Assembly: GCF_001894885.1 (NCBI RefSeq)
Contig: NZ_BCXB01000013.1
Span: 1 to 64,000 of the forward strand
Direction of reading: 5' to 3'
Length of the DNA stretch: 64,000 nucleotides
Source: Rhodococcus marinonascens NBRC 14363
GTDB taxonomy: Bacteria > Actinomycetota > Actinomycetes > Mycobacteriales > Mycobacteriaceae
The notes under the pieces were generated by a model. The model searched no databases. It was not told the DNA's origin and saw only the letters and a list, made by a program, of their open reading frames with translations. The position numbers and the translations under genes are program-made. Below, one piece after another: positions 10,824-18,854 of the stretch; the stretch's first letter is position 1; each line of letters opens with the position of its first letter.

Positions 10824-11819
10824 ATGCGAGATCGGGGTTCGAAGAGGACGAGCGGGTGGGTGAGGCGTACAGCCGCCGCAGTTGCTCTGGCGGTCGCAGT
10901 GCCACTGGGTGTGACGGTGGTGGGTGGCGGCGCAATAGCCTCGGCGGCCTTCGACCCCGCGGCCGAAGATTTCTGGGTCGACTCCAGCATGGGTCCGATC
11001 AAGAGCCGTATCTGGCGCGCCGCTGATGGCAACACCGAGCGCGTGGTGTACCTGCTCGACGGACTGCGTGCGCGGGACGATCTGAGCGGCTGGGAGATCG
11101 ACACCGACGCGGGTGCGTTCCTCTCTTCGTGGAACATCAACGTCGTGCAGCCGGTGGGTGGCCAGTCGAGTTTCTACTCCGACTGGTTGAACACCTCGAA
11201 CCTCAACGGCCAGAAGAACAAGTACATGTGGGAGACCTTCCTCACCGAACAACTCCCCACCGCGCTGCGGGACCGTCTCGGGTTCCAATCCACCCGCAAC
11301 GGCGTCATCGGCCTGTCGATGGGTGGCAGTGCTGCCCTGACTCTCGCTGCGTACCATCCGGAGCAGTTCAACTATGCGGGCTCGCTGTCCGGTTACCTGA
11401 ACATCTCTGCCCCCGGGATGCGTGAGGCGATCCGTGTCGCGATGCTCGATGCCGGTCGCTACAATGTCGATGCGATGTGGGGCCCGCCTTGGAGTAGGGC
11501 GTGGCTGCGTAACGATCCGTTCATCTTTGCCGATAAGCTTCGGGACAACGGCACGCGCCTGTGGGTATCGGCCGCGAATGGAATTCCCGCGAAGGGTGGT
11601 GCGGCACCGACCGGCTTCGTAGACGTCTTCAACACGAGCACCGGTGCAGCTCTCGAGGTTCTGTCGAGGGCGAACACGCGTGCGTTCCAGGTCAAGATGG
11701 CCGCAATCGGCGCGAAGAACGTCACCTACAGTTTCCCGTCCCGCGGAATCCACGCGTGGCGTTACTGGGGGCAGCAGATCCATGAGCTGGCCAGCGATCT
11801 GAGTAGCACAATCGGGTAG
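10824..11819 (+). CDS. Mycolyltransferase, antigen 85 family (copy 2)
   Basis: Second tandem antigen 85 protein, 331 residues from the ATG at 10824, which has a GGAAGAGGAG ribosome site at 10811-10820. An in-frame ATG at 10746 would add 26 residues and has no good site. The signal peptide is VRRTAAAVALAVAVPLGVTV and following residues. Nucleophile Ser165 is in GLSMGGSAA; the catalytic histidine region is RGIHAWRYWGQQI. It shares the long identical block SLSGYLNISAPGMREAIRVA with copy 1, so the two are a recent duplication or are kept similar by gene conversion. Confidence 0.93.
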   Translation: MRDRGSKRTSGWVRRTAAAVALAVAVPLGVTVVGGGAIASAAFDPAAEDFWVDSSMGPIKSRIWRAADGNTERVVYLLDGLRARDDLSGWEIDTDAGAFLSSWNINVVQPVGGQSSFYSDWLNTSNLNGQKNKYMWETFLTEQLPTALRDRLGFQSTRNGVIGLSMGGSAALTLAAYHPEQFNYAGSLSGYLNISAPGMREAIRVAMLDAGRYNVDAMWGPPWSRAWLRNDPFIFADKLRDNGTRLWVSAANGIPAKGGAAPTGFVDVFNTSTGAALEVLSRANTRAFQVKMAAIGAKNVTYSFPSRGIHAWRYWGQQIHELASDLSSTIG

Positions 11820-11897
11820 TGGTCCAAAGAGTCCCAGGAAATAACAATTGCAACTGTGGAAACATTGGTAACAGCGCGGCGTCCCCACAGGTCCGTT

Positions 11898-11941
11898 GAT
11901 TGCGTGTAAGAAAGAACCTGATTGCGTGCAAGAAAGAACCG
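11898..11941 (+). repeat. Two-copy 22-bp direct repeat upstream of the LGFP mycolyltransferase
   Basis: Units at 11898-11919 and 11920-11941 (core GAAAGAACC) differ at only two positions. They lie in the 178-base gap before mycolyltransferase copy 3 and end 56 bases before its start codon. Confidence 0.75.
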
Positions 11942-11997
11942 GAACGCGAGGCCGTGCCCCGTGTTGTGGTATCCACGCGCAGAGAAAGAGTGAAGTT

Positions 11998-13905
11998 ATG
12001 CGAGTAGGCCTGTTCAGAGCAGAACGTCAGCGGACGGCAGTCGGAAGCCGTCGCGGGCGGGCGCTCGCATCGCTTGCTGCTGCGCTCGTCGTACCGGTGG
12101 CGGTCGGGTTGACCCAGACCGCCACCGTTTCGGCGGCGCCGGTTCCAGCGCACGCATCAACACCGGCCGCTGCGCAGGCGCCGGTGGACACCCCGAGCGC
12201 CGGCGCCACGGTCAGTCGCGTCGACTGGCTGTCCGAGCGCCGCGTCGCTCTGTGGGTCAACTCGCCGTCGATGGGTGTGCCGATCCAGGTCCAGCTACTG
12301 CTGGCACGCGATTGGTACGCGAAGCCGACCGAAAAGTTCCCGTCCGTATACATGCTCGACGGTCTGCGGGCGCAGGACAACGAGAGCGGCTGGACGCTCG
12401 AGACGGACGCCGTGCCGTTCTTTGCGGACAAGAACGTCAACGTCGTCCTCCCGGTAGGTGGCGAATCGAGCTTCTACTCCGACTGGCTGGCCCAGGACAA
12501 CGGCCAGAACTACCAGTGGGAGACGTTTCTAACCAAGGAACTTCCGCCCATCCTCGAGGGCGACTGGCGCACGACGCAGACGCGCGGCGCTGTCGGGCTG
12601 TCCATGGGTGGAACGTCCGCGATGTTCCTCGCGGCGCGCAATCAGGGGTTCTTCAAGTTCGCTGCCTCGCTGTCGGGCATTCTGACCACCACCGCACTCG
12701 GGATGCCGCAGGCGGTGTCTTATGCGATGAGCGACGCGGGCGGCTTCGATGCGGATGCCATGTGGGGTCCGCCGACGAGCCCGGCGTGGGATGAACATGA
12801 CCCCTACCTGCTCGCCGAGAAGCTCAAGGGCGTCAGCCTCTACGTCTCGAGCGGTAGCGGAACCACGGGTCCGTACGACCAGCCGTCCGGGATCCCGGGT
12901 GTCAGCACCAACTACGCGGGCATGGGACTCGAGATTCTGTCGCGACTCACGTCGCAGACGTTCGCGACCAAGCTCAACAAACTGGGTATCCCGGCACAGA
13001 TCAACTACCGGCCGTCCGGCACCCACTCGTGGCCGTACTGGCAGTTCGAGCTTCATCAGTTGTGGCCTCAACTCGCGAGTGCCGTCGGCGTCGACGCCAA
13101 CAAGCCGGCGTGCGGAACCTCGGGCGCTATCGGAGGGGCCGTAGGAGCGAACCAGTGGATCGGTGACTGTCTGACCCCGGAGTACGGCGTCGCGGACGGC
13201 ACGGTTCAGGACTTCACGAACGGCCGGATCTTCGCCAAGTCCGACACAGGTGCGCAAGCGGTGGCTGGTGCCATCGGCGGCGCGTACCAGGTCAGCGGTG
13301 GTCCGGAGGGACCGCTCGGTTTCCCGACGACCCCCGATCTGGGAACACCGGACGGCCGCGGTCACTACAACCACTTCGTGAACGGCTCCATCTACTGGAC
13401 GCCGCAGACCGGTGCGCATGCTGTCAGCGGTGCGATCCGCGACGAGTGGGCAGACCAGGGCTGGGAAGGTGGACCGCTCGGATATCCGGTGGCCGACCAA
13501 GTTGCCATACCCGGCAAGGATGGTGTGGTGCAGGGGTTCGAGATCGGGACCATGTACTCCAACCCTGCCAACGGCACCCACGGGGTGCAGGGAATGATCA
13601 TGGCCAAGTATGCCGACCTCGGCTACGAAGGCGGCTGGCTCGGATTCCCGAAGACGAGCGAGGTCGGCGTCAAGGACGGCGGGAAATTCAACGAGTTCGA
13701 GGGCGGCAACATCTACTGGAGTCCGCTGTCGGGTGCCTGGGCCATCGAGAACGGGCCGATCTTCGACGCGTGGGAGAGCGTCGGCTACGAGGCCGGCCGT
13801 ATCGGATTCCCGATCAGTGACAAGTTCGCCATCCCCGGCGGCGTACAGCAGAATTTCCAGTTCGGCTACATCACTGTGATCGACGGTCAGGCCGAGGTTC
13901 ACTGA
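11998..13905 (+). CDS. Mycolyltransferase with C-terminal LGFP repeats (copy 3)
   Basis: Antigen 85 type mycolyltransferase of 635 residues fused to LGFP repeats, the design of corynebacterial Cop1/PS1. Signal peptide: residues 1-45 with core ALASLAAALVVPVAVGL. Hydrolase domain: residues about 65-365, nucleophile Ser202 in GLSMGGTSA and histidine in GTHSWPYWQFEL. From about residue 380 there are five LGFP-type repeats of 50-55 residues marked by GPLGFP, GPLGYP, GWLGFP and GRIGFP. LGFP repeats are thought to bind the cell wall, so this copy is probably wall-anchored. The ATG at 11998 follows an AGAAAGAG ribosome site; the frame upstream of it has no signal-peptide logic. Confidence 0.94.
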   Translation: MRVGLFRAERQRTAVGSRRGRALASLAAALVVPVAVGLTQTATVSAAPVPAHASTPAAAQAPVDTPSAGATVSRVDWLSERRVALWVNSPSMGVPIQVQLLLARDWYAKPTEKFPSVYMLDGLRAQDNESGWTLETDAVPFFADKNVNVVLPVGGESSFYSDWLAQDNGQNYQWETFLTKELPPILEGDWRTTQTRGAVGLSMGGTSAMFLAARNQGFFKFAASLSGILTTTALGMPQAVSYAMSDAGGFDADAMWGPPTSPAWDEHDPYLLAEKLKGVSLYVSSGSGTTGPYDQPSGIPGVSTNYAGMGLEILSRLTSQTFATKLNKLGIPAQINYRPSGTHSWPYWQFELHQLWPQLASAVGVDANKPACGTSGAIGGAVGANQWIGDCLTPEYGVADGTVQDFTNGRIFAKSDTGAQAVAGAIGGAYQVSGGPEGPLGFPTTPDLGTPDGRGHYNHFVNGSIYWTPQTGAHAVSGAIRDEWADQGWEGGPLGYPVADQVAIPGKDGVVQGFEIGTMYSNPANGTHGVQGMIMAKYADLGYEGGWLGFPKTSEVGVKDGGKFNEFEGGNIYWSPLSGAWAIENGPIFDAWESVGYEAGRIGFPISDKFAIPGGVQQNFQFGYITVIDGQAEVH

Positions 13906-13933
13906 GGGTCCGGTCTCGTTAGATATCCCACAC

Positions 13934-13978
13934 GCAGCGGGCGGGACCAGGCCAGACCGGCCAGGTCTCGCCCGCTGC
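13934..13978 (+). terminator. Hairpin terminator after the LGFP mycolyltransferase
   Basis: GCAGCGGGCGGGACC at 13934-13948 pairs with 13964-13978 (15 bp, one G-U type mismatch) around a 15-base loop, 29 bases after the stop. No long T tract. Confidence 0.55.
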
Positions 13979-14043
13979 GACTGTAACCTGTCTGAAGACA
14001 ATGACTTGAAGAGCTGACTTCCAGAAGCTAAGGACGGACATAG

Positions 14044-14604
14044 ATGGCGCAGCACTCACGTTTCGGCACTACCTTCGGGCGGAAGATCGCGGTCGCCGCA
14101 CTTGCAATCGCAGCAGGCGGACTCTTGGTCGCTTGCGGTAGCGACGACGTCACCGCGACTTCCAGCCCGTCGGCCAGCGCGACTACGTCTGCTGCCGGCT
14201 CCGTCGACGAGAGTTCGACCTCGGAGGCTCCCGATGCCGGCGCGTCCGCGCCGGTGACCAGCCCAGGTGAAGCAGCCACGGCTCCGCCGGCGCAGCCTGA
14301 GGCGCTTCCGGAGGAATTTCCCGGCCCCGATCAGGTCGCGGTCAGCGGCGACGGGCAGAGGTTCCTCGATGCTCTGAAGAGCGAGGGCATCGAGCCTGCG
14401 ATCGACGGCACCATGGCGATCAGCACGGCCGACTTCATCTGCCAGGCCGAGGCGGAAGGCAAGAGTGATTCCGACACGATGGTGTTCGTCACGGCGATGG
14501 TCGGCACCGAAGCGTCCGCCGCGGGTAGGGAACTGACCCAGGAGCAGGTCACGGCCGACGCACAGACCTACGTGGATGTCGCGCACGCGACCTACTGCAG
14601 GTAG
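14044..14604 (+). CDS. DUF732 lipoprotein
   Basis: Exported lipoprotein of 186 residues. The signal peptide ends in a lipobox, GGLLVAC, with the lipidated cysteine near residue 31. A Ser/Thr/Ala-rich linker (about residues 32-95) leads to a C-terminal DUF732 domain: FLDALKSEGIEPAIDG, then FICQAEAEGKSD and a final cysteine in AHATYC, so one disulphide is likely. Members are common in mycobacteria and rhodococci and have no proven function. It sits between the mycolyltransferases and the Rv3802c-type lipase, six bases before the latter. Confidence 0.85.
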   Translation: MAQHSRFGTTFGRKIAVAALAIAAGGLLVACGSDDVTATSSPSASATTSAAGSVDESSTSEAPDAGASAPVTSPGEAATAPPAQPEALPEEFPGPDQVAVSGDGQRFLDALKSEGIEPAIDGTMAISTADFICQAEAEGKSDSDTMVFVTAMVGTEASAAGRELTQEQVTADAQTYVDVAHATYCR

Positions 14605-14610
14605 ACGTCG

Positions 14611-15588
14611 ATGACGTCGACCAGGCGGGGAACACGGAAGAAGAGCGGCCCGCTACGCAAATTGCTGGTGCTGATCGTGGTCCTTGCGGTGATTCTCGTT
14701 GCGCTGATCGCGCTCTGGTATCTCCTCGCCGGTCGGGTGCCCAAGCCGATCCCGATCCCGCCCGGTCCGGAGCGTCCGAACGCTCAACCGGCAACCTGCC
14801 CCGATGTTCAGGTTGTGGCCATCCCCGGTACTTGGGAATCCAGTGACACGGACGATCCGTATAACCCTTCGGCCAATCCGGCATCGCTGATGCTCAATGT
14901 TTCGCGTCCGCTGCAGGAGCAGTTCGATTCCTCGCGAGCCGACGTCTACACGGTTCCGTACGTCGCGCAGTTTTCGAATCCGGTGGCCTTCCCGCCGGAT
15001 GGGCAGCAGTCGTACAACAAGAGCCGCGCGGCGGGCACCGCCGCCACCAATGACATCTTGATCCGGCGTCACGACGAGTGCCCGCTCACCACGTTCCTTC
15101 TGACCGGGTTCTCTCAGGGTGCGGTGATTGCCGGTGACGTCGCGTCCAGTATCGGTAGCGGTGACGGCCCGATCCCCGCTGACCTCGTGCTCGGCGTCGG
15201 ACTCATCGCAGACGGCCGCCGCGATCCGGGCGCCGCCACCGACGTCGGTACGCCGGTCACCGGAGTCGGGGCCGAACTGTCATTGGCCGGTCTGAAGATC
15301 CCCGGAATCACGATGACTGGTCCGCGTCCCGGCGGATTCGGCGATCTCGCAGATCGCGCAGTGGAAATCTGTGCACCTTCTGACGGCATCTGTGACGCTC
15401 CGCCCAAGGCGTTGAAGCCGAGCAACTGGATCGGCAGCGGTCTGCGACTGCTCGAGTACAACAACAACCCGGTACACGCGATGTACAACTCGTACGTAGT
15501 GGACGACACCGGCACGACGGCCACCCAATGGATCGCGGATTGGGCTGTCCAAAAGATTGAGGCTGCTCCTGTACCTGCGCACTATTGA
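14611..15588 (+). CDS. culp6: Cutinase-like envelope lipase/thioesterase (Rv3802c type)
   Basis: Homologue of the essential mycobacterial Rv3802c (Culp6), a phospholipase and thioesterase linked to mycolate metabolism. Product 325 residues. An N-terminal basic stretch and one membrane anchor (LLVLIVVLAVILVALIALWY, residues about 19-38) place the enzyme outside the membrane. The cutinase nucleophile is Ser168 in GFSQGA; the catalytic Asp/His are expected in the region DGICDAPP to NNPVHAMYNSYVVDD. It occupies the same place as in M. tuberculosis, between the antigen 85 genes and fadD32, except that an oxidoreductase gene intervenes here. Confidence 0.9.
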   Translation: MTSTRRGTRKKSGPLRKLLVLIVVLAVILVALIALWYLLAGRVPKPIPIPPGPERPNAQPATCPDVQVVAIPGTWESSDTDDPYNPSANPASLMLNVSRPLQEQFDSSRADVYTVPYVAQFSNPVAFPPDGQQSYNKSRAAGTAATNDILIRRHDECPLTTFLLTGFSQGAVIAGDVASSIGSGDGPIPADLVLGVGLIADGRRDPGAATDVGTPVTGVGAELSLAGLKIPGITMTGPRPGGFGDLADRAVEICAPSDGICDAPPKALKPSNWIGSGLRLLEYNNNPVHAMYNSYVVDDTGTTATQWIADWAVQKIEAAPVPAHY

Positions 15589-15751
15589 TTTCTGTGAGGG
15601 ACGGGATCGGCGAGATTGGCGAATTTCTTACTGGTCGGTAGTGAGCGGTGCTCAGCAGATGTAGAGTGCTGCACTGTTGTCGTTCCACCGGACCCTAGCC
15701 CAGCGATTTACGTCCTGTACCGCGGACGTATCACCACAGGAGAAGCTATTC

Positions 15752-16741
15752 ATGAGTTCCGATGCCAGGCCGTTGCGTAGGTTCCGATTCGCGGCCGGCG
15801 GAGAGGGCAACGCGGAGGAGGGCGGCGCGCGCAGGTTCGTCAAGCTCGCGCAGAAGGCCGAGGAACTCGGATTCGACAGCTTCATGATCCCCGACCACCT
15901 GGGCAACCAGGTGGGTCCGATCGCCGCGCTCGGCGCGCTCGCGATCGCTACCGACAAGATTCGTCTGGGCACCGCCGTGCTCGCCAACGGCTTCCGGCAT
16001 CCGGCGGTCCTTGCGAAGGACGCGGCTACCATCGACGTTCTGTCTGGTGGCCGCCTCGAACTCGGTATCGGCGCCGGCTGGATGAAGGAAGAGTTCGACA
16101 AGGGCGGCATCGACTACGAGCGTCCCGCGGTGCGGATCGCGAAGCTCGAGGAGTCCCTGCAGATCCTCGACACCCTGCTGCGCGGTCAAGAATGCAACTT
16201 CGACGGCAAGTATTACCAGATCAAGGGGCTGAAAGGCAGCCCGCGGCCGCGTCAGGGCCCGAGGCCTCCCATAGCGGTCGGCGGTGGTGGGCCCAAGATG
16301 CTGGCACTGGCGGCGAAGTACGCGGACATCATCTCGGTGGCTACTCCCACCAGCAAGGAAGGCAGGCTCCTGCTGTCGGGGGTCACGCTCGAGAAGACCA
16401 TGGAACGCGTCGACCGGATCCGTGAAGCAGCCGGTGATCGGTTCGACGATATCGAACTCAATTGGACGATCACTACCATCGTCATCACTGACGACCGTGA
16501 GCAGACCGCTGAGATGGCGCTCGCGGCGCTCGATCAGGGCTTCCCGCCCAACATTGAGGTCGACGCCAAGCTGTCCGTCGAGGACATCCTGAGCTCGCCC
16601 TATCTTGCCATCGGAAGCTTCGACGAGATCGCGGATCAGATTCGCATGGTCCGGGAGAAGACGACAATGTCCTATGTCGGTGTGTTCCCCACGCAGATGG
16701 ATGCGTTTGCGCCGATCATCTCGCAGCTGAAGGGCGAATAG
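15752..16741 (+). CDS. LLM-class F420-dependent oxidoreductase
   Basis: Luciferase-like monooxygenase fold, 329 residues, close in pattern to the actinobacterial group named after MSMEG_2516. Family blocks: FMIPDHLGNQVGPIAALGAL, IRLGTAVLANGFRHPAVLAK, DVLSGGRLELGIGAGWMKEE and PIAVGGGGPKMLALAAKYAD. Substrate unknown; F420 rather than FMN is inferred from the family. The ATG at 15752 has an AGGAG site at 15738-15742; the longer frame upstream is not needed. It lies between the Rv3802c-type gene and fadD32, a position without an equivalent in the mycobacterial locus as I recall it. Confidence 0.88.
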   Translation: MSSDARPLRRFRFAAGGEGNAEEGGARRFVKLAQKAEELGFDSFMIPDHLGNQVGPIAALGALAIATDKIRLGTAVLANGFRHPAVLAKDAATIDVLSGGRLELGIGAGWMKEEFDKGGIDYERPAVRIAKLEESLQILDTLLRGQECNFDGKYYQIKGLKGSPRPRQGPRPPIAVGGGGPKMLALAAKYADIISVATPTSKEGRLLLSGVTLEKTMERVDRIREAAGDRFDDIELNWTITTIVITDDREQTAEMALAALDQGFPPNIEVDAKLSVEDILSSPYLAIGSFDEIADQIRMVREKTTMSYVGVFPTQMDAFAPIISQLKGE

Positions 16742-16926
16742 ATGCGGCGTAAACAGCGGTGGCAATGCCGATCTGTAACATATCGATGGTTTGCGATCGA
16801 TTAGTAGGTGTCCGAGGCGATGGCGTTTCACGTGATCCCATGAGTTGGACAAGATCCGATTAGGCGAACGAAGTCTGGGGCGCGGTCATGATGGCATGTC
16901 TGTGTGATCGCTTCGGAGGAGATGGA

Positions 16927-18816
16927 ATGAACGCGTTGTTCGATGACTTTATCGACGAGAAGGGCCAGATCAGGCTCGACTCGGAGAGCACGCTGGTCGA
17001 CTACGTCCAGCGTCATACCCGCGAGAACGCGGACGACCTGGCATACCGCTACATTGACTACTCGCGGGAGCGTGACGGCGAAGCACACGAGCTGACCTGG
17101 GAACAGTTCGGACACCGCTTGCGCGCAGTCGCGGCGCGTCTCCAGCAGGTGACGGAGCGGGGCGACCGCGTCGCCATTCTGGCGCCGCAGGGTCTCGACT
17201 ACGTCATCTCCTTCTTCGCGGCCATCCACGCCGGAACCATCGCGGTGCCGCTCTTCGATCCCGACGAGCCCGGTCACAGCGACCGCCTCAACGCCGTCCT
17301 CGGCGACTGCAAGCCTGCTGCCATCCTCACGGCTACCTCCTCTGCCGCGGGTGTTCGCCAGTTCTTCCGGTCCCTTCCCGCTGCTGAGCGTCCCCGGGTC
17401 ATCGCCGTGGACGCCATCCCCGACAGCGTCGGCGAGTCCTGGGTGCGCCCTGAGATCGGTCTTGACGACATCGCGTACCTGCAGTACACGTCCGGTTCGA
17501 CTCGCGTGCCCGCCGGTGTCGAGGTCACGCACCGCGCCGTGGGCACCAACGCACTACAGATGGTCGATTCCATCGAACTCAACGAGAACTCGCGAGGCGT
17601 TACTTGGCTGCCTCTGTTCCACGACATGGGTTTGCTGACCATCATTCTGCCCGCATTGGGCGGCAAGTACATCACCATCATGAGTCCGCGAGCGTTCGTG
17701 CAGCGGCCGTACCGGTGGATCAAGGAACTCGCTGCCGTGTCCGACGGTGCGGGCACGTTCGCCGCCGCGCCGAACTTCGCGTTCGAACACGCGGCGGCCC
17801 GTGGTCTGCCCAAGAACGGTGAGACCCTCGATCTGAGCAACGTGATCGGCCTGATCAACGGCAGTGAACCGGTCACTACGTCGTCGATGCGCAAGTTCAA
17901 CGAGGCGTTCGCGCCGTATGGTCTGCCGAAGACGGCGATCAAGCCGTCGTACGGTATGGCGGAGGCAACGTTGTTCGTGTCCTCCACCCGCCACTCGGAC
18001 GAGGCGCGCGTCATCTACGTCGATCGCAACGCACTCAACTCCGGTCGCGTCGTCAAGGTCGATCAGGACGCCGAGAACGCCATCCCGCAGGTTTCCTGCG
18101 GCTACGTCTCGCGAAGTCAGTGGGCTGCCATCGTCGACCCGGAGTCGGGCATTGAGCAGGCTGACGAACGCGTAGGCGAGATCTGGCTGCACGGTGAGAA
18201 CATCGGCGCCGGCTACTGGGGTCGCACCGCCGAGACCGCCGAGACGTTCCACAATAAGCTCGAGCACCGTCTCGCCGTCGGCAGCCATACCGAGGGCACG
18301 TCCGAGGACGTCAACTGGATGCGTACCGGCGACTTCGGCGTCTACATCGACGACGAACTGTTCATCACCGGTCGTGTTAAGGACCTCGTGATCGTCGACG
18401 GTCGCAACCACTACCCCCAGGATCTCGAGGCCTCGGCGCAGGAGGCCAGCGCTTCTCTGCGCCCCGGCTTCGTAGCCGCGTTCGCGGTGCCGGCCAACCA
18501 GTTGCCTGCCGTCGTATTCGCGAACAGTCATTCGGGCCTGAGTTTCGATCCGGATGACTCCTCCGAGCAACTCGTGATAGTGGCCGAGCGCGCACCGGGT
18601 TCGGGCAAGGCCGACCCCCAGCCCATCGCCGACACGGTGCGCGCAGCTCTGTCGAGCAGGCACGGTGTGACCGCGCGGGACATTCTGCTGGTGCCTGCAG
18701 GCTCGATCCCCCGTACATCGAGCGGCAAAATCGCACGCCGCGCATGCAAGGCGAGCTACATCGAGGGCACCCTGCGCGGTGGGTACACGCAGACCGCCTT
18801 CCCCGATAGCGTTTGA
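16927..18816 (+). CDS. fadD32: Long-chain fatty acyl-AMP ligase FadD32
   Basis: Activates the meromycolic chain as an acyl-adenylate and loads it on the N-terminal carrier domain of Pks13. Product 629 residues, Rv3801c is 637. Adenylation core: YLQYTSGSTRVPAGVEVTHR (P-loop), KPSYGMAEATLFVS, and RTGDFGVYIDDELFITGR with the C-terminal hinge VKDLVIVDGRNHYPQDLE. The C-terminal lysine-bearing segment PRTSSGKIARRACK is present. The ATG at 16927 follows GGAGGAG at 16915-16921. It is 38 bases from pks13 and co-directional with accD4. Confidence 0.95.
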   Translation: MNALFDDFIDEKGQIRLDSESTLVDYVQRHTRENADDLAYRYIDYSRERDGEAHELTWEQFGHRLRAVAARLQQVTERGDRVAILAPQGLDYVISFFAAIHAGTIAVPLFDPDEPGHSDRLNAVLGDCKPAAILTATSSAAGVRQFFRSLPAAERPRVIAVDAIPDSVGESWVRPEIGLDDIAYLQYTSGSTRVPAGVEVTHRAVGTNALQMVDSIELNENSRGVTWLPLFHDMGLLTIILPALGGKYITIMSPRAFVQRPYRWIKELAAVSDGAGTFAAAPNFAFEHAAARGLPKNGETLDLSNVIGLINGSEPVTTSSMRKFNEAFAPYGLPKTAIKPSYGMAEATLFVSSTRHSDEARVIYVDRNALNSGRVVKVDQDAENAIPQVSCGYVSRSQWAAIVDPESGIEQADERVGEIWLHGENIGAGYWGRTAETAETFHNKLEHRLAVGSHTEGTSEDVNWMRTGDFGVYIDDELFITGRVKDLVIVDGRNHYPQDLEASAQEASASLRPGFVAAFAVPANQLPAVVFANSHSGLSFDPDDSSEQLVIVAERAPGSGKADPQPIADTVRAALSSRHGVTARDILLVPAGSIPRTSSGKIARRACKASYIEGTLRGGYTQTAFPDSV

Positions 18817-18854
18817 CGAATAGGTCTACTTCCTGACGGGAGCTTGGTGAGTTG

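Noticed and set aside
10032-11888. A 618-codon open frame on the minus strand across two mycolyltransferase genes
   Set aside because: It spans two well-supported genes and the terminator region in antisense; such long frames arise from high third-position GC. No domain or ribosome site.
12529-14055. A 508-codon minus-strand frame opposite the LGFP mycolyltransferase
   Set aside because: Arg/Val/Asp-rich shadow translation with no family signature; the plus strand has an unambiguous product.
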